Under the pieces are notes generated by a model. It worked only from the letters and a program-made list of their open reading frames with translations. It did not search any database and was not told the DNA's origin. DNA of 9,770 nucleotides, from the NCBI GenBank assembly GCA_937967755.1, contig CALBTA010000255.1:1-9770 (forward strand), given 5' to 3'. Both the position numbers and the translations under genes were made by a program. Each line of letters opens with the position of its first letter. Positions within the stretch are counted from its first letter, which is position 1. The DNA comes from an uncultured Planctomycetaceae bacterium (GTDB taxonomy: Bacteria > Planctomycetota > Planctomycetia > Pirellulales > Pirellulaceae). Below are positions 1 through 6,240 of this stretch, piece after piece.

Positions 1-376
1 GCTGCCACTTCGCCCCTTGCTCAATCCAGCGGCGCAATATCTCTATGTCGCGCGGGGCGAGTTGCCGGGGGTGGTCGGGCGGTGGCATCTGTACGTCGGG
101 ATCGTCGGAGGTGATCCGCTCAATCAGTTCGCTGGCATCCGGCTTGCCGGCGACGATGATGCCAGCGTCCGCCAGGGCGTTGATGCCCGCTTCGGTATCG
201 AACCGGTGATCAGAATCCCGCTGACCTTCATCCGGCCCGTGACAGGTGAAGCAACTGTTCGAAAGAATCGGCCGCACATCGCGGTTGAATTGGATTTCGT
301 CGCTGGCAAAAAGTGTGGCGGCGCACGCGACCCACATACAGCAAACGGCGATCAATCGTTGGGCGAAGCACGACAT
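1..376 (-). CDS. PSCyt1 (planctomycete cytochrome c) domain protein, 5' part only
   Basis: The gene enters from the left edge; only the first 125 codons are present. Reading from 376, the product has a short hydrophobic signal peptide (about residues 1-24, ending LFAS), then DEIQFNRDVRPIL and a c-type haem motif CFTCH at residues 42-46 followed by GPD. It continues with a D-x-R-F-D-T-E-A-G stretch, the VAGKPDASELIERI region, VQMPPP (a Met that could be the distal haem ligand) and ILRRWIEQGAKW. This order is the PSCyt1 domain, which in full-length planctomycete proteins is normally followed by DUF1549 and DUF1553; those would lie outside the window. The protein is probably exported and haem-bearing; its exact reaction is unknown for the family. 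An in-frame ATG at 397 would add seven residues with an acidic Glu before the signal peptide, so 376 is preferred. Neither start has a clear ribosome binding site. Confidence 0.88.
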   Translation of the reverse strand, partial: MSCFAQRLIAVCCMWVACAATLFASDEIQFNRDVRPILSNSCFTCHGPDEGQRDSDHRFDTEAGINALADAGIIVAGKPDASELIERITSDDPDVQMPPPDHPRQLAPRDIEILRRWIEQGAKWQ

Positions 377-460
377 TTCAATTGTAGAAAAACTCATCGG
401 AGAAACAGAAGTTATCTCAACAGAAGGCCGCGAAGGTCGCAAAGAAAACTGGTGAGAGGG

Positions 461-534
461 GTAGCAGAAGTCGTGAGACTTCTGGAACTTCAATTCCCAA
501 AGTGATTTCCCCGAACTCTCACGAGTCCGGCTAC
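461..534. repeat. Inverted pair of GTAG-footed hairpins (REP doublet, family A)
   Basis: On the plus strand, GTAG (461-464) is followed by the 8-bp stem CAGAAGTC/GACTTCTG (465-472 with 477-484) around a GTGA loop. On the minus strand, starting at 534, GTAG is followed by CCGGACTC, again a GTGA loop, then GAGTTCGG (530-511). Stem positions 2 and 6 differ between the copies by compensatory changes (A-T against C-G, G-C against C-G) and position 4 by A-T against G-T, so the hairpin itself appears conserved. A 26-bp spacer separates the copies. This is the layout of REP doublets moved by RAYT transposases. It fills much of the gap between the PQQ gene and the PSCyt1 gene, and I see no gene in 377-610. 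Confidence 0.72.
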
Positions 535-610
535 TCGTCTCTTTCCCTTCGTGTCCACAGCGACCTTCTGTTCAAACCCTTGCGTACTTTTGTCTGTTGT
601 AAGTTGCCTG

Positions 611-1888
611 TCACTTCTCACCCACGCAGAACAACGTCTCGATCCCGCGGACCAGCAGCCGGTTGCCGAGCGGGACGGGCGATGCGATCACCGACTCTTC
701 CATATCGTTTTCCGAGAGAATTTTGAACTCACCCGAGACGTTGGCCACGAACAGGACGCCGTCTTCCCGTGCGGCGTACATCTTGTCGCCGGCGACCAGC
801 GGGGACGCGTAGTACTTGGCCCGGTTCTTGCCGAGTGAATCGGTCCAAATCGTCTTCCCGGTCTCCGGATCGAGGCAAGTGACCTTCCCCTGATCGCCGA
901 CCAGGTAAACCTTGCCATCGTGCGCAACGGGTGAGGGGACAAATGTTCCGATGTCGTCACGCTTCCAAACGCGGTTGGTCTTGGTGACGTCGCCCGTTCC
1001 ATTCAGGCGGACCCCGTGCAGGCGGGGGATGCCGCGGTCGTTGCGGCCGAAGGGCACCACCGCGATATCGCCGACGATCACCGGCGTGGCAATCGATGGC
1101 CAGAGGGCTTTGGCGTCGGGGTTGAAATCTCCGCAGGTCCAAACCGCCTCGCCGTCTTTGGTGCTGTGGATGGTCAAATGTTCCGCACCCCAAACCAGCA
1201 GCGCCTCGGCATCGTTGTAGTGAATCACCAACGGCGTGGCGTAGCCGTGGTCGCCTTCGGTGGGCGTCTTGAAATTGCGGGCGGCCTTCCACTTCATCTC
1301 GCCGTCGGCTTTGTCGAACGCGGCCAGCCACGATTCGCCTTTGTGCATGCGGGCCATCACGACGAAATCTTTCGTCAGCACGGGTGAGGTACCGTGATCC
1401 CAAAACAGCGTGTCGGGGCCGAACCGCTCGACGAGGTTCGTTTCCCAAATGATCTTGCCGTCGAAGCCGACCGCCGCCAGCGTCCCGCTTTTGAAATTCA
1501 CGAACACGCTTTCGCCATCGGTCACCGGCGATGGGTTCGAGCCGGAGCCATTGCGGTGCTTGCCTGGATTTTCCTTGCCGAACTCAGCCTTCCAAAGTTG
1601 CTTGCCGTCGGTATCGAAGGCCAGCAGGGCGTCGCGGCCATCGACTGGGGCGGTGACGAAAATTTGATCGCCCCAAACCACCGGCGTGGAACAACCCTTG
1701 CCCGGCAGCGCGACCTTCCAATGCGCATCATCCGGCGAGAACTTCGTGGGAAGTTCACCCGCTGCGATGCTGCCGTTGTCCTGTGGGCCGCGCCACTTCG
1801 GCCAGTTGCTAACCCGCTCGGCCAACAGCGACCCCGCGCCGAGAAACAGAATCAAACTGCCGAGAATGATGGATTTTAGTTTTGCCAT
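611..1888 (-). CDS. Secreted PQQ-like beta-propeller repeat protein
   Basis: The 425-residue product has a signal peptide (KLKSIILGSLILFLGAGSLL, cleaved near residue 23) and then NWPKWRGPQDNG. That WP-x-WRGP-x-x-x-G start is characteristic of exported planctomycete PQQ-like propellers. The rest is a chain of blades with the repeat signature of a hydrophobic strand, D-x-x-x-G-K-x-x-W: LLAFDTDGKQLWKAEF (88-103), VGFDGKIIWET (140-150), LAAFDKADGEMKW (188-200), IHSTKDGEAVW (240-250), CLDPETGKTIWTD (338-350). The fold is shared with BamB and with quinoprotein dehydrogenases, but no calcium or PQQ catalytic residues can be assigned, so an enzyme activity is not claimed. It probably acts in the periplasm. 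The start at 1888 is supported by an AGGGA site six bases upstream. It follows the NHL gene on the same strand across a 141-bp gap. Confidence 0.9.
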   Translation of the reverse strand: MAKLKSIILGSLILFLGAGSLLAERVSNWPKWRGPQDNGSIAAGELPTKFSPDDAHWKVALPGKGCSTPVVWGDQIFVTAPVDGRDALLAFDTDGKQLWKAEFGKENPGKHRNGSGSNPSPVTDGESVFVNFKSGTLAAVGFDGKIIWETNLVERFGPDTLFWDHGTSPVLTKDFVVMARMHKGESWLAAFDKADGEMKWKAARNFKTPTEGDHGYATPLVIHYNDAEALLVWGAEHLTIHSTKDGEAVWTCGDFNPDAKALWPSIATPVIVGDIAVVPFGRNDRGIPRLHGVRLNGTGDVTKTNRVWKRDDIGTFVPSPVAHDGKVYLVGDQGKVTCLDPETGKTIWTDSLGKNRAKYYASPLVAGDKMYAAREDGVLFVANVSGEFKILSENDMEESVIASPVPLGNRLLVRGIETLFCVGEK

Positions 1889-1894
1889 TTGATA

Positions 1895-1899
1895 TCCCT
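1895..1899 (-). promoter_or_regulatory. Ribosome binding site of the PQQ-like gene
   Basis: AGGGA on the minus strand lies six bases before the ATG at 1888. It supports that start and is one of the few recognisable Shine-Dalgarno sites in the window. Confidence 0.6.
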
Positions 1900-1990
1900 A
1901 TGTTCGGTGTCCATACACCAGTATAACCATTGCCCGATGCGCATGCTTCACCCTGCGCAAACGCCTGCGGGCATGGTTGAACGGGTCGCG

Positions 1991-2004
1991 CGCGATTCGT
2001 CGCG
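1991..2004 (-). terminator. Small hairpin after the NHL gene, possible weak terminator
   Basis: CGCGA/TCGCG forms a 5-bp stem with a four-base loop (TTCG on the plus strand, CGAA on the minus), 25 bases past the NHL stop codon. No T-run follows on the minus strand, so intrinsic termination is doubtful and the PQQ gene may be cotranscribed. No other element stands out in 1889-2029. Confidence 0.22.
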
Positions 2005-2029
2005 GCTTAAAAGGGGGGCGTCGTACCAG

Positions 2030-3358
2030 CTAACCAGCGGTGTTTTCAGTTTCTGCCGCTTTGCGTTTCATCAGCACGATGTGGTTCCGCGTGATGTCGA
2101 GCATGTAGACTCGGTCGTTGTCATTCGATACGGCGATGGAAACGTTCTTGCAGCCGGGCACCAGCTTTACGTCGCCGACGAACTCGACGAACTCGCCCTC
2201 GGCAGTGAAGCGTTTGATCCGGCCGCTGCTCGACTCGGCGGTGTAGACGTCGCCGTTGCTGTTGAAACAAACGTTCATTGGGTTACAGCAGCTGGTGAAG
2301 CCTTCGACGCCAGTGCGATCGCGTTTGCCCCAGGCGGTCAACTCCTGCCCGTCGGCATCGTACCGCACGACCCGGTGGCGGGAATTTTCGGCGACGTAAA
2401 CGCCGTCTTTGCCGGCTTGCACGTCCATCTGCCCGCAACAGCCGCGCAGCCCGGTGACGACGATCTCACCTCCTGAAAAATCTGGCTTCAGCTTCCAGAC
2501 GTCGTAGGTGTACCCCTTCAGCGAACCTGTCGCGATGTAGACGTGACCGCCATCGGTGCTGATCGACGCGATCCGCATTTTTCGCTGGGTTAGGTTGGCG
2601 ACCTGCTGTTGGATCTGTTCCTCGGTGAACTTCGGCTTCTCTTCTTCCTCTTCGCCTTCGGCCTGCTGCGCGGCAAGCTGTTCCTTCATCGTCTCCAGCC
2701 GCGACTTGATCGACTCCAGCGCCAGTTCTTCCTGCTTGGATCGATCCTTCTTCGCTTCGAGCTGTTTGATGAAGTTCTCGTAAACTTCCACCTGCGATTC
2801 CAACCCTCGGCCGCGGCCGAAGCCTTGCATCCGTTCCAAATTGGCGATCGCCGTCTTACGGAACTCGGCCGCGTTTTCCTTTACGGCGACCGCGTGGGGA
2901 GACTCGCCGGTGGTGAGCTGCTTGCCTTCGATGCTAAAGCGGTACAGCTTGCCGGAACCGCCGACCAGCACTTCGCCCGACTTCGATGTGTTGATTGCTT
3001 CGGGTTTGATATCGACCTCCCACGCCCGAATGAATTGTCCGTCCGCAGACAACACGCGGACCTCACCCGGCCCGTCGCCGCAAGCGGCTAGAATTTCGCC
3101 GTTGGGCGAAAGGCAAAACGCGTTGACCTGCAACTGCTCACGGTCGCCGGTGTTGACTTCGATCACAGTCTCTTGCTGGTGCGTCGCCTGGTCGTCGATG
3201 TTCTTGGGCTTGTTCGCAGCCGGGGCCGCGGTTGCAATCGCCGGCTGTTTGGCGGCGGCCTCTTCCTTTTCACTTTCCGCTGCCGCGTCTTCAGCACGCA
3301 GCAAGTTCAGCGAACAGAACATTCCCAAGGCCGCCAACGCAGTGATCGCAAGTCGCAT
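2030..3358 (-). CDS. Secreted NHL-repeat protein with an inserted coiled coil
   Basis: From the chosen start the product is 442 residues. It has a signal peptide (MRLAITALAALGMFCSLNLL, ending RA near residue 22), an Ala/Glu-rich linker, and a first NHL-type blade (about 72-113, VNAFCLSPNGEILAA then VLSADGQFIRAW). A second short blade (LVGGSGKLYRFSIEG) follows. A charged helical segment at about 160-260 (LESQVEVYENFIKQLEAKK, then a Glu run and TEEQIQQQVANLTQRK) is probably a coiled coil. The propeller resumes to the end with blades such as VYVAENSRHRVVRYDADGQ and VYTAESSSGRIKRFTAEGE. NHL propellers usually bind proteins or other ligands; no enzymatic residue is visible. Three blades carry Cys at the same place (GCCGQMDV, SCCNPMNV, PGCKNVSI). 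The ATG at 3358 is preferred over the in-frame ATG at 3373 because GGGAG precedes it by eight bases and the signal peptide then starts directly. Probably first in a unit with the PQQ gene. Confidence 0.85.
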   Translation of the reverse strand: MRLAITALAALGMFCSLNLLRAEDAAAESEKEEAAAKQPAIATAAPAANKPKNIDDQATHQQETVIEVNTGDREQLQVNAFCLSPNGEILAACGDGPGEVRVLSADGQFIRAWEVDIKPEAINTSKSGEVLVGGSGKLYRFSIEGKQLTTGESPHAVAVKENAAEFRKTAIANLERMQGFGRGRGLESQVEVYENFIKQLEAKKDRSKQEELALESIKSRLETMKEQLAAQQAEGEEEEEKPKFTEEQIQQQVANLTQRKMRIASISTDGGHVYIATGSLKGYTYDVWKLKPDFSGGEIVVTGLRGCCGQMDVQAGKDGVYVAENSRHRVVRYDADGQELTAWGKRDRTGVEGFTSCCNPMNVCFNSNGDVYTAESSSGRIKRFTAEGEFVEFVGDVKLVPGCKNVSIAVSNDNDRVYMLDITRNHIVLMKRKAAETENTAG

Positions 3359-3366
3359 TTGCGTTT

Positions 3367-3371
3367 CTCCC
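3367..3371 (-). promoter_or_regulatory. Ribosome binding site that decides the NHL-protein start
   Basis: GGGAG on the minus strand, eight bases before the ATG at 3358. The alternative in-frame ATG at 3373 overlaps this site and has no purine-rich site of its own, so the five-residue longer form is less likely. Confidence 0.6.
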
Positions 3372-3740
3372 ATTCCGTGTTGCAGTGTGTCGAAGTGCTA
3401 CGAGCCAGTGCTCGTGGTTCAAACTCGCGGCGGAACACCTTCGGCTGCAGCGCGCCTATCGTAGACCAGCGAATGCGCCGCACTGATTATATGGCGGCGT
3501 TCGGCTGGAAACATGACGACTTTCTGGCCCGATTCGAATTCGGCGAGGTGCCTGGTTGAAATTTGCTTCCGTGATTTCACTTCCGCGTGCGAATTCAGCC
3601 CCAAACCAACCGCAGCTCGCAACTCATAAGCCCCTGCTGCATAACAGCTTACGTCGCCTCTTTCGGATGCGGTGCGCCCAAGATAATTTCCAAAATTGGG
3701 GAATTCGGTGCTCGGCCGCGAATTGCAAGAATGGTTTTGG

Positions 3741-3796
3741 TTGTTCAAGGGTTGAAAGAATTGTGCCTTTCGGTGCGAGGGAACCTTGAACAATTC
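3741..3796 (+). promoter_or_regulatory. Two mutually exclusive inverted repeats upstream of the 153-aa gene
   Basis: TTGTTCAAGG (3741-3750) is perfectly complementary to CCTTGAACAA (3784-3793). GAATTGT (3758-3764) is perfectly complementary to ACAATTC (3790-3796). The two right arms overlap at 3790-3793, so only one pairing can form at a time. If this is transcribed as the leader of the gene at 3881 it could act as a switch, but that is only a possibility; arms of 10 and 7 bp can arise by chance in such a stretch. Confidence 0.3.
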
Positions 3797-3880
3797 GACC
3801 AATTAGCACGACCTACTGTTGCGACTCGTCAGGGCCGGCACGCCGTGGGGGCGATTTTTCTGTTGGATGGGAATCGTGTA

Positions 3881-4342
3881 ATGCGTCAACTGATAACTGT
3901 CTTGAGGTGCGCGCCGCTGATGTTTTGCCTGGCGGCATGGGACGTTCAGCTCTCAGCCGAAGAATTCAAACAGGCCAATCTAGCCGGATCGTGGAGTGGA
4001 TTATGGGTGACGCCCGCCACGAAGTTCACTTACGAACTGGAGTTCACGATCGACGAAGAAGGAAACATCACGGGCACGTACGGCCAGCCTGGCAAACGCA
4101 AGTCGCCCGGACTGGGCGGCAAGCTTACCTTGGAAGATGCTGAGACCGGCAAGATCGCCGGAACGCTGACGTTCGTACGCAGGATCGTCTTTCAGGCGCA
4201 GGACGAAGTCTTCATCAGCAAACTCAGCGAAGAAGAGGCCAAGAAGAAGGGACCGCTGCGCATCAAGGGTATCTTCACAACCGATGCCTTTCCCGGCAAG
4301 TTCGGGATCGACGATCTCGATGTCTACGGCGGCACGAAGTAG
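3881..4342 (+). CDS. Small secreted beta-rich protein of unknown function
   Basis: The 153-residue product starts with a signal peptide (RQLITVLRCAPLMFCLAAW, ending near LSA at 26). The mature part opens with NLAGSWSGLW and alternates hydrophobic strands and turns: FTYELEFTIDEEGNITGTYG (49-68), GGKLTLED (79-86), GKIAGTLTFVRRIVFQAQ (90-107), then LRIKGIFTTDAFPGKFGIDDLDVYG (126-150). The W-x-G-x-W opening and the G-x-x-x-G-T strand pattern resemble small lipocalin-like or beta-sandwich exported proteins, but I do not recognise the family. The ATG at 3881 was chosen because it begins the signal peptide and has a GGGA eight bases upstream; the open frame extends to 3587, but that part is not protein-like. 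The gene stands alone on its strand between minus-strand genes and converges with the 199-aa gene. Confidence 0.75.
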   Translation: MRQLITVLRCAPLMFCLAAWDVQLSAEEFKQANLAGSWSGLWVTPATKFTYELEFTIDEEGNITGTYGQPGKRKSPGLGGKLTLEDAETGKIAGTLTFVRRIVFQAQDEVFISKLSEEEAKKKGPLRIKGIFTTDAFPGKFGIDDLDVYGGTK

Positions 4343-4356
4343 GTTGCGATTCGGTC

Positions 4357-4423
4357 AAGCGGAGCGGCGCAAGCCGCCCGGTGGTTTGACGTGACGCACC
4401 GGACGGCTCGCGCCGTTCCGCTT
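4357..4423. repeat. 27-bp inverted repeat between convergent genes (family E)
   Basis: The left arm 4357-4383 and right arm 4397-4423 match at 24 of 27 positions around a 13-base spacer. Each arm also contains its own hairpin: GCGGC-GCAA-GCCGC on the left and ACGGC-TCGC-GCCGT on the right. The element is therefore built like the other doublets in this window, although it lacks a GTAG foot. It lies 14 bp past the stop of the plus-strand gene and 27 bp past the stop of the 199-aa gene, so it could end transcription from both sides. No T-runs are present. Confidence 0.65.
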
Positions 4424-4450
4424 CAATGCGAGTACCGGTGGGCTTGCCCC

Positions 4451-5050
4451 CTAATCCTCAACCGGGCGGGTGAGGATTTCGTTCAGGATGATCGCCTCGC
4501 GGATGCGTCCGGGGTTGCGAAACACGTCAGCGATTTCGCTGGTGGTCACGGCGATTTCGGGTAGCTTTTCGGCGTCTGGGTCTTCGTGAATTGCGTCCGA
4601 TGAATCGCCCAGCCGGCCGAGCTGATCGTCGAACTGATCGTGGACGCTGCCTGTGTCGTAGCTGTCGATTTTCCCCAAATGAGATGCATGTTCGCCAAGG
4701 TGAGATGCGGAAAGCTTCTCGCCCAAGTGATGTTCCGTTTCCACCTGCACGACGTCCGCTTCCAAAACATCGTCGTCATTGGCATAGGGATCATGCGCAT
4801 AGCCGCCGGCGTACGATTCATACGGGTTCGATTTCGGGCGAGGCGAGGATTGGACTTGCTGCTCTTGCGGCTGCGGCTGGAAATCGCGCATCTGCTGTTC
4901 GGCGCGCCGCCGCTTTTCCATCGCCGCGCGGTTCGACGCGCCGGTGATCTGTTTAATCACCCAACCGCCGAACGACATCAACAGGAAGAACGCCACCATT
5001 CCGAATTGGAACAGGCATTCAAGTCCGTCGTTGTTGGCGAGGAGGTTCAT
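4451..5050 (-). CDS. Conserved-looking one-TM protein downstream of floA, unknown function
   Basis: The 199-residue product has a short N-terminus, one membrane helix (about 12-33, LFQFGMVAFFLLMSFGGWVI), then a basic stretch (MEKRRRAEQQMRDF) consistent with a cytoplasmic C-terminal part. The middle is Gln/Pro/Tyr/Asp-rich and probably disordered, with a small His-rich repeat (three HLG units at 108-126: HLGEKL, HLGEH, HLGKI). The end, VFRNPGRIREAIILNEILTRP (177-197), is amphipathic and looks like a short conserved interaction motif; I recall similar C-terminal ends in other planctomycete proteins but cannot verify this here. Its start lies 73 bp after the floA stop on the same strand, and almost all of that gap is a hairpin doublet, so it is probably in the nfeD-floA transcription unit. 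No ribosome binding site is visible. Function is not known. Confidence 0.78.
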   Translation of the reverse strand: MNLLANNDGLECLFQFGMVAFFLLMSFGGWVIKQITGASNRAAMEKRRRAEQQMRDFQPQPQEQQVQSSPRPKSNPYESYAGGYAHDPYANDDDVLEADVVQVETEHHLGEKLSASHLGEHASHLGKIDSYDTGSVHDQFDDQLGRLGDSSDAIHEDPDAEKLPEIAVTTSEIADVFRNPGRIREAIILNEILTRPVED

Positions 5051-5058
5051 GGCGAAAA

Positions 5059-5123
5059 GTAGGTTGGGTTCGTAACCCGACCCGTGGAATCGCAGTCTAG
5101 GACGGGTTGCAAACCCGTCCTAC
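5059..5123. repeat. Inverted pair of GTAG-footed hairpins (REP doublet, family B)
   Basis: On the plus strand, GTAG (5059-5062) precedes GTTGGGTT-CGT-AACCCGAC (5063-5081). On the minus strand from 5123, GTAG precedes GACGGGTT-TGC-AACCCGTC (5119-5101). The two 8-bp stems differ at position 2 by a compensatory change (T-A against A-T) and at position 3 (T-G against C-G). The element fills nearly the whole 73-bp gap between the floA stop and the next start; its right GTAG directly follows the floA TAA. In mRNA it would put two stable hairpins between these genes. Confidence 0.75.
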
Positions 5124-6161
5124 TTATTTCGTGCTGGTGGTGGCGATGGATTTCCGCATATCGGTATCGGCCTGCACGTTGCGCAGCTTGTAGTAATCCA
5201 TGATACTCAACCGGCCGTTTTGGAACGATTCGGCAATAGCTTGCGGCACTTCCGCTTCGGCGGCGACGACCGCGGCCCGGCTCTCTTCAATGCTGGCGGT
5301 GTTTTCTTGTTCAGCTGCGACCGCCATCGCCCGTTTGCCTTCGGCCCTTGCCCGTGCGACGCGCGTGTCGGCTTCGGCTTGATCGGCCTGCAGCCGGGCA
5401 CCGATGTTGTCGCCCACGTCGATGTCGGCGATGTCGATCGAGACAATCTGAAAGGCGGTGTTGGCGTCCAGGCCGCGGGCGAGCACGGCCTTTGAAATTC
5501 GATCAGGGTTTTCCAGCACCAACTTATGCGAGTCGGAAGAACCGATGGCGCTGACGATCCCTTCGCCGACGCGGGCGATGATCGTTTCCTCGGTCGCCCC
5601 GCCGACAAGCTCTTGCAGATTCGCCCGCACCGTAACGCGGGCTTTCACTTTTAACTGAATACCGTCCTTCGCCATCGCATCGAGCGTCGCCCGGGCGCTG
5701 CCGGTGGCGGGGCAGTTGATGACCTTCGGGTAAACGCTGGTCTGAACGGCTTCCAACACGTTCCGGCCGGCCAAATCGATGCCGGTCGCCTCTTGGAAAC
5801 TGAGCGTAACGATCTTCGCCTTGCTGGCGGCGATCAGCGAACGAATCACCAACGGCACATTTCCGCCCGCCAGGTAATGGGCCTCCAATGCCCGGCTGGT
5901 GATGCCGGTGCTCTTCTCGTCCAAGCCAGCTTGCACCGCCATGATCTTGCTGCGGACGATCACATTCGGGTTCACCTTGCGGAACGTCATGCCCACCAGG
6001 TCGAATAACGAAACGCGGGCACCCGTCGTCACCGACTGAATCCACCAGCGGAAGTAATTCACGAAGATCGCGAAGATGACCAACATCACAATCAGGGCCA
6101 CCACGCAAACGACGATCAACACAACCGTGAGCGGGTTAATGTCTTGAGCGAAGAGAATCAT
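5124..6161 (-). CDS. floA: Flotillin-like protein FloA
   Basis: The 345-residue product matches the FloA (YqfA) family in layout and length; the Bacillus protein is about 330. It has an N-terminal membrane hairpin or helix (10-36, [20 protein letters not shown]), then [27 protein letters not shown], which is typical of FloA. The SPFH-type core follows, with AVQAGL (75-80), [11 protein letters not shown] (92-102), [15 protein letters not shown] (125-139), [23 protein letters not shown] (171-193) and [34 protein letters not shown] (217-250). An Ala/Glu-rich coiled coil (258-310) ends in the [14 protein letters not shown] tail. Flotillins assemble into membrane foci linked to microdomain organisation and membrane fluidity. 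nfeD lies upstream on the same strand, the standard partner arrangement, but here the two are separated by a 331-bp gap almost filled by a structured repeat. No Shine-Dalgarno site precedes the ATG. Confidence 0.96.
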   Translation of the reverse strand: MILFAQDINPLTVVLIVVCVVALIVMLVIFAIFVNYFRWWIQSVTTGARVSLFDLVGMTFRKVNPNVIVRSKIMAVQAGLDEKSTGITSRALEAHYLAGGNVPLVIRSLIAASKAKIVTLSFQEATGIDLAGRNVLEAVQTSVYPKVINCPATGSARATLDAMAKDGIQLKVKARVTVRANLQELVGGATEETIIARVGEGIVSAIGSSDSHKLVLENPDRISKAVLARGLDANTAFQIVSIDIADIDVGDNIGARLQADQAEADTRVARARAEGKRAMAVAAEQENTASIEESRAAVVAAEAEVPQAIAESFQNGRLSIMDYYKLRNVQADTDMRKSIATTSTK

Positions 6162-6240
6162 GGGAGGGAACCTTCGGAGGATTCGGCAAAGACGTTCATG
6201 CGCGGTTGATTGTAGCGGACGGCAGTGGGAATTTTAAGCC

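Larger units (their letters stand above)
3359..3880. other. Divergent gene-free region, 522 bp
   Basis: This lies between two genes reading away from each other, so promoters for both should be here, but I cannot point to a convincing -35/-10 pair. It holds a small hairpin ACGAGC-CAGT-GCTCGT (3400-3415) about 40 bp upstream of the NHL start, and the overlapping inverted repeats at 3741-3796 described separately. The open frames crossing it (for instance 3419-3802 on the minus strand, or the in-frame upstream extension of the next gene) have no protein-like composition and no recognisable domain. Confidence 0.6.

Noticed and set aside
424..446. Sequence GAAGGCCGCGAAGGTCGCAA and nearby CTTCGTGTCC (549-558), resembling low-complexity AAGG-CGCAAAG repeats seen between genes in many bacteria
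   Set aside because: I recall similar motifs elsewhere, but in this window there is only one clear instance, so I cannot support a repeat call.
1912..1980. Possible hairpin built on CATGC/GCATG in the NHL-PQQ gap
   Set aside because: The arms are only 5-6 bp with a long loop, and no T-run follows.
3419..3802. Minus-strand open frame of 127 codons in the divergent region
   Set aside because: Composition is not protein-like, there is no signal peptide or domain, and it overlaps hairpins. It could not be supported as a gene.
3587..3880. N-terminal extension of the 153-aa secreted protein
   Set aside because: The extra 98 codons would bury the signal peptide inside the protein and have no protein-like features.
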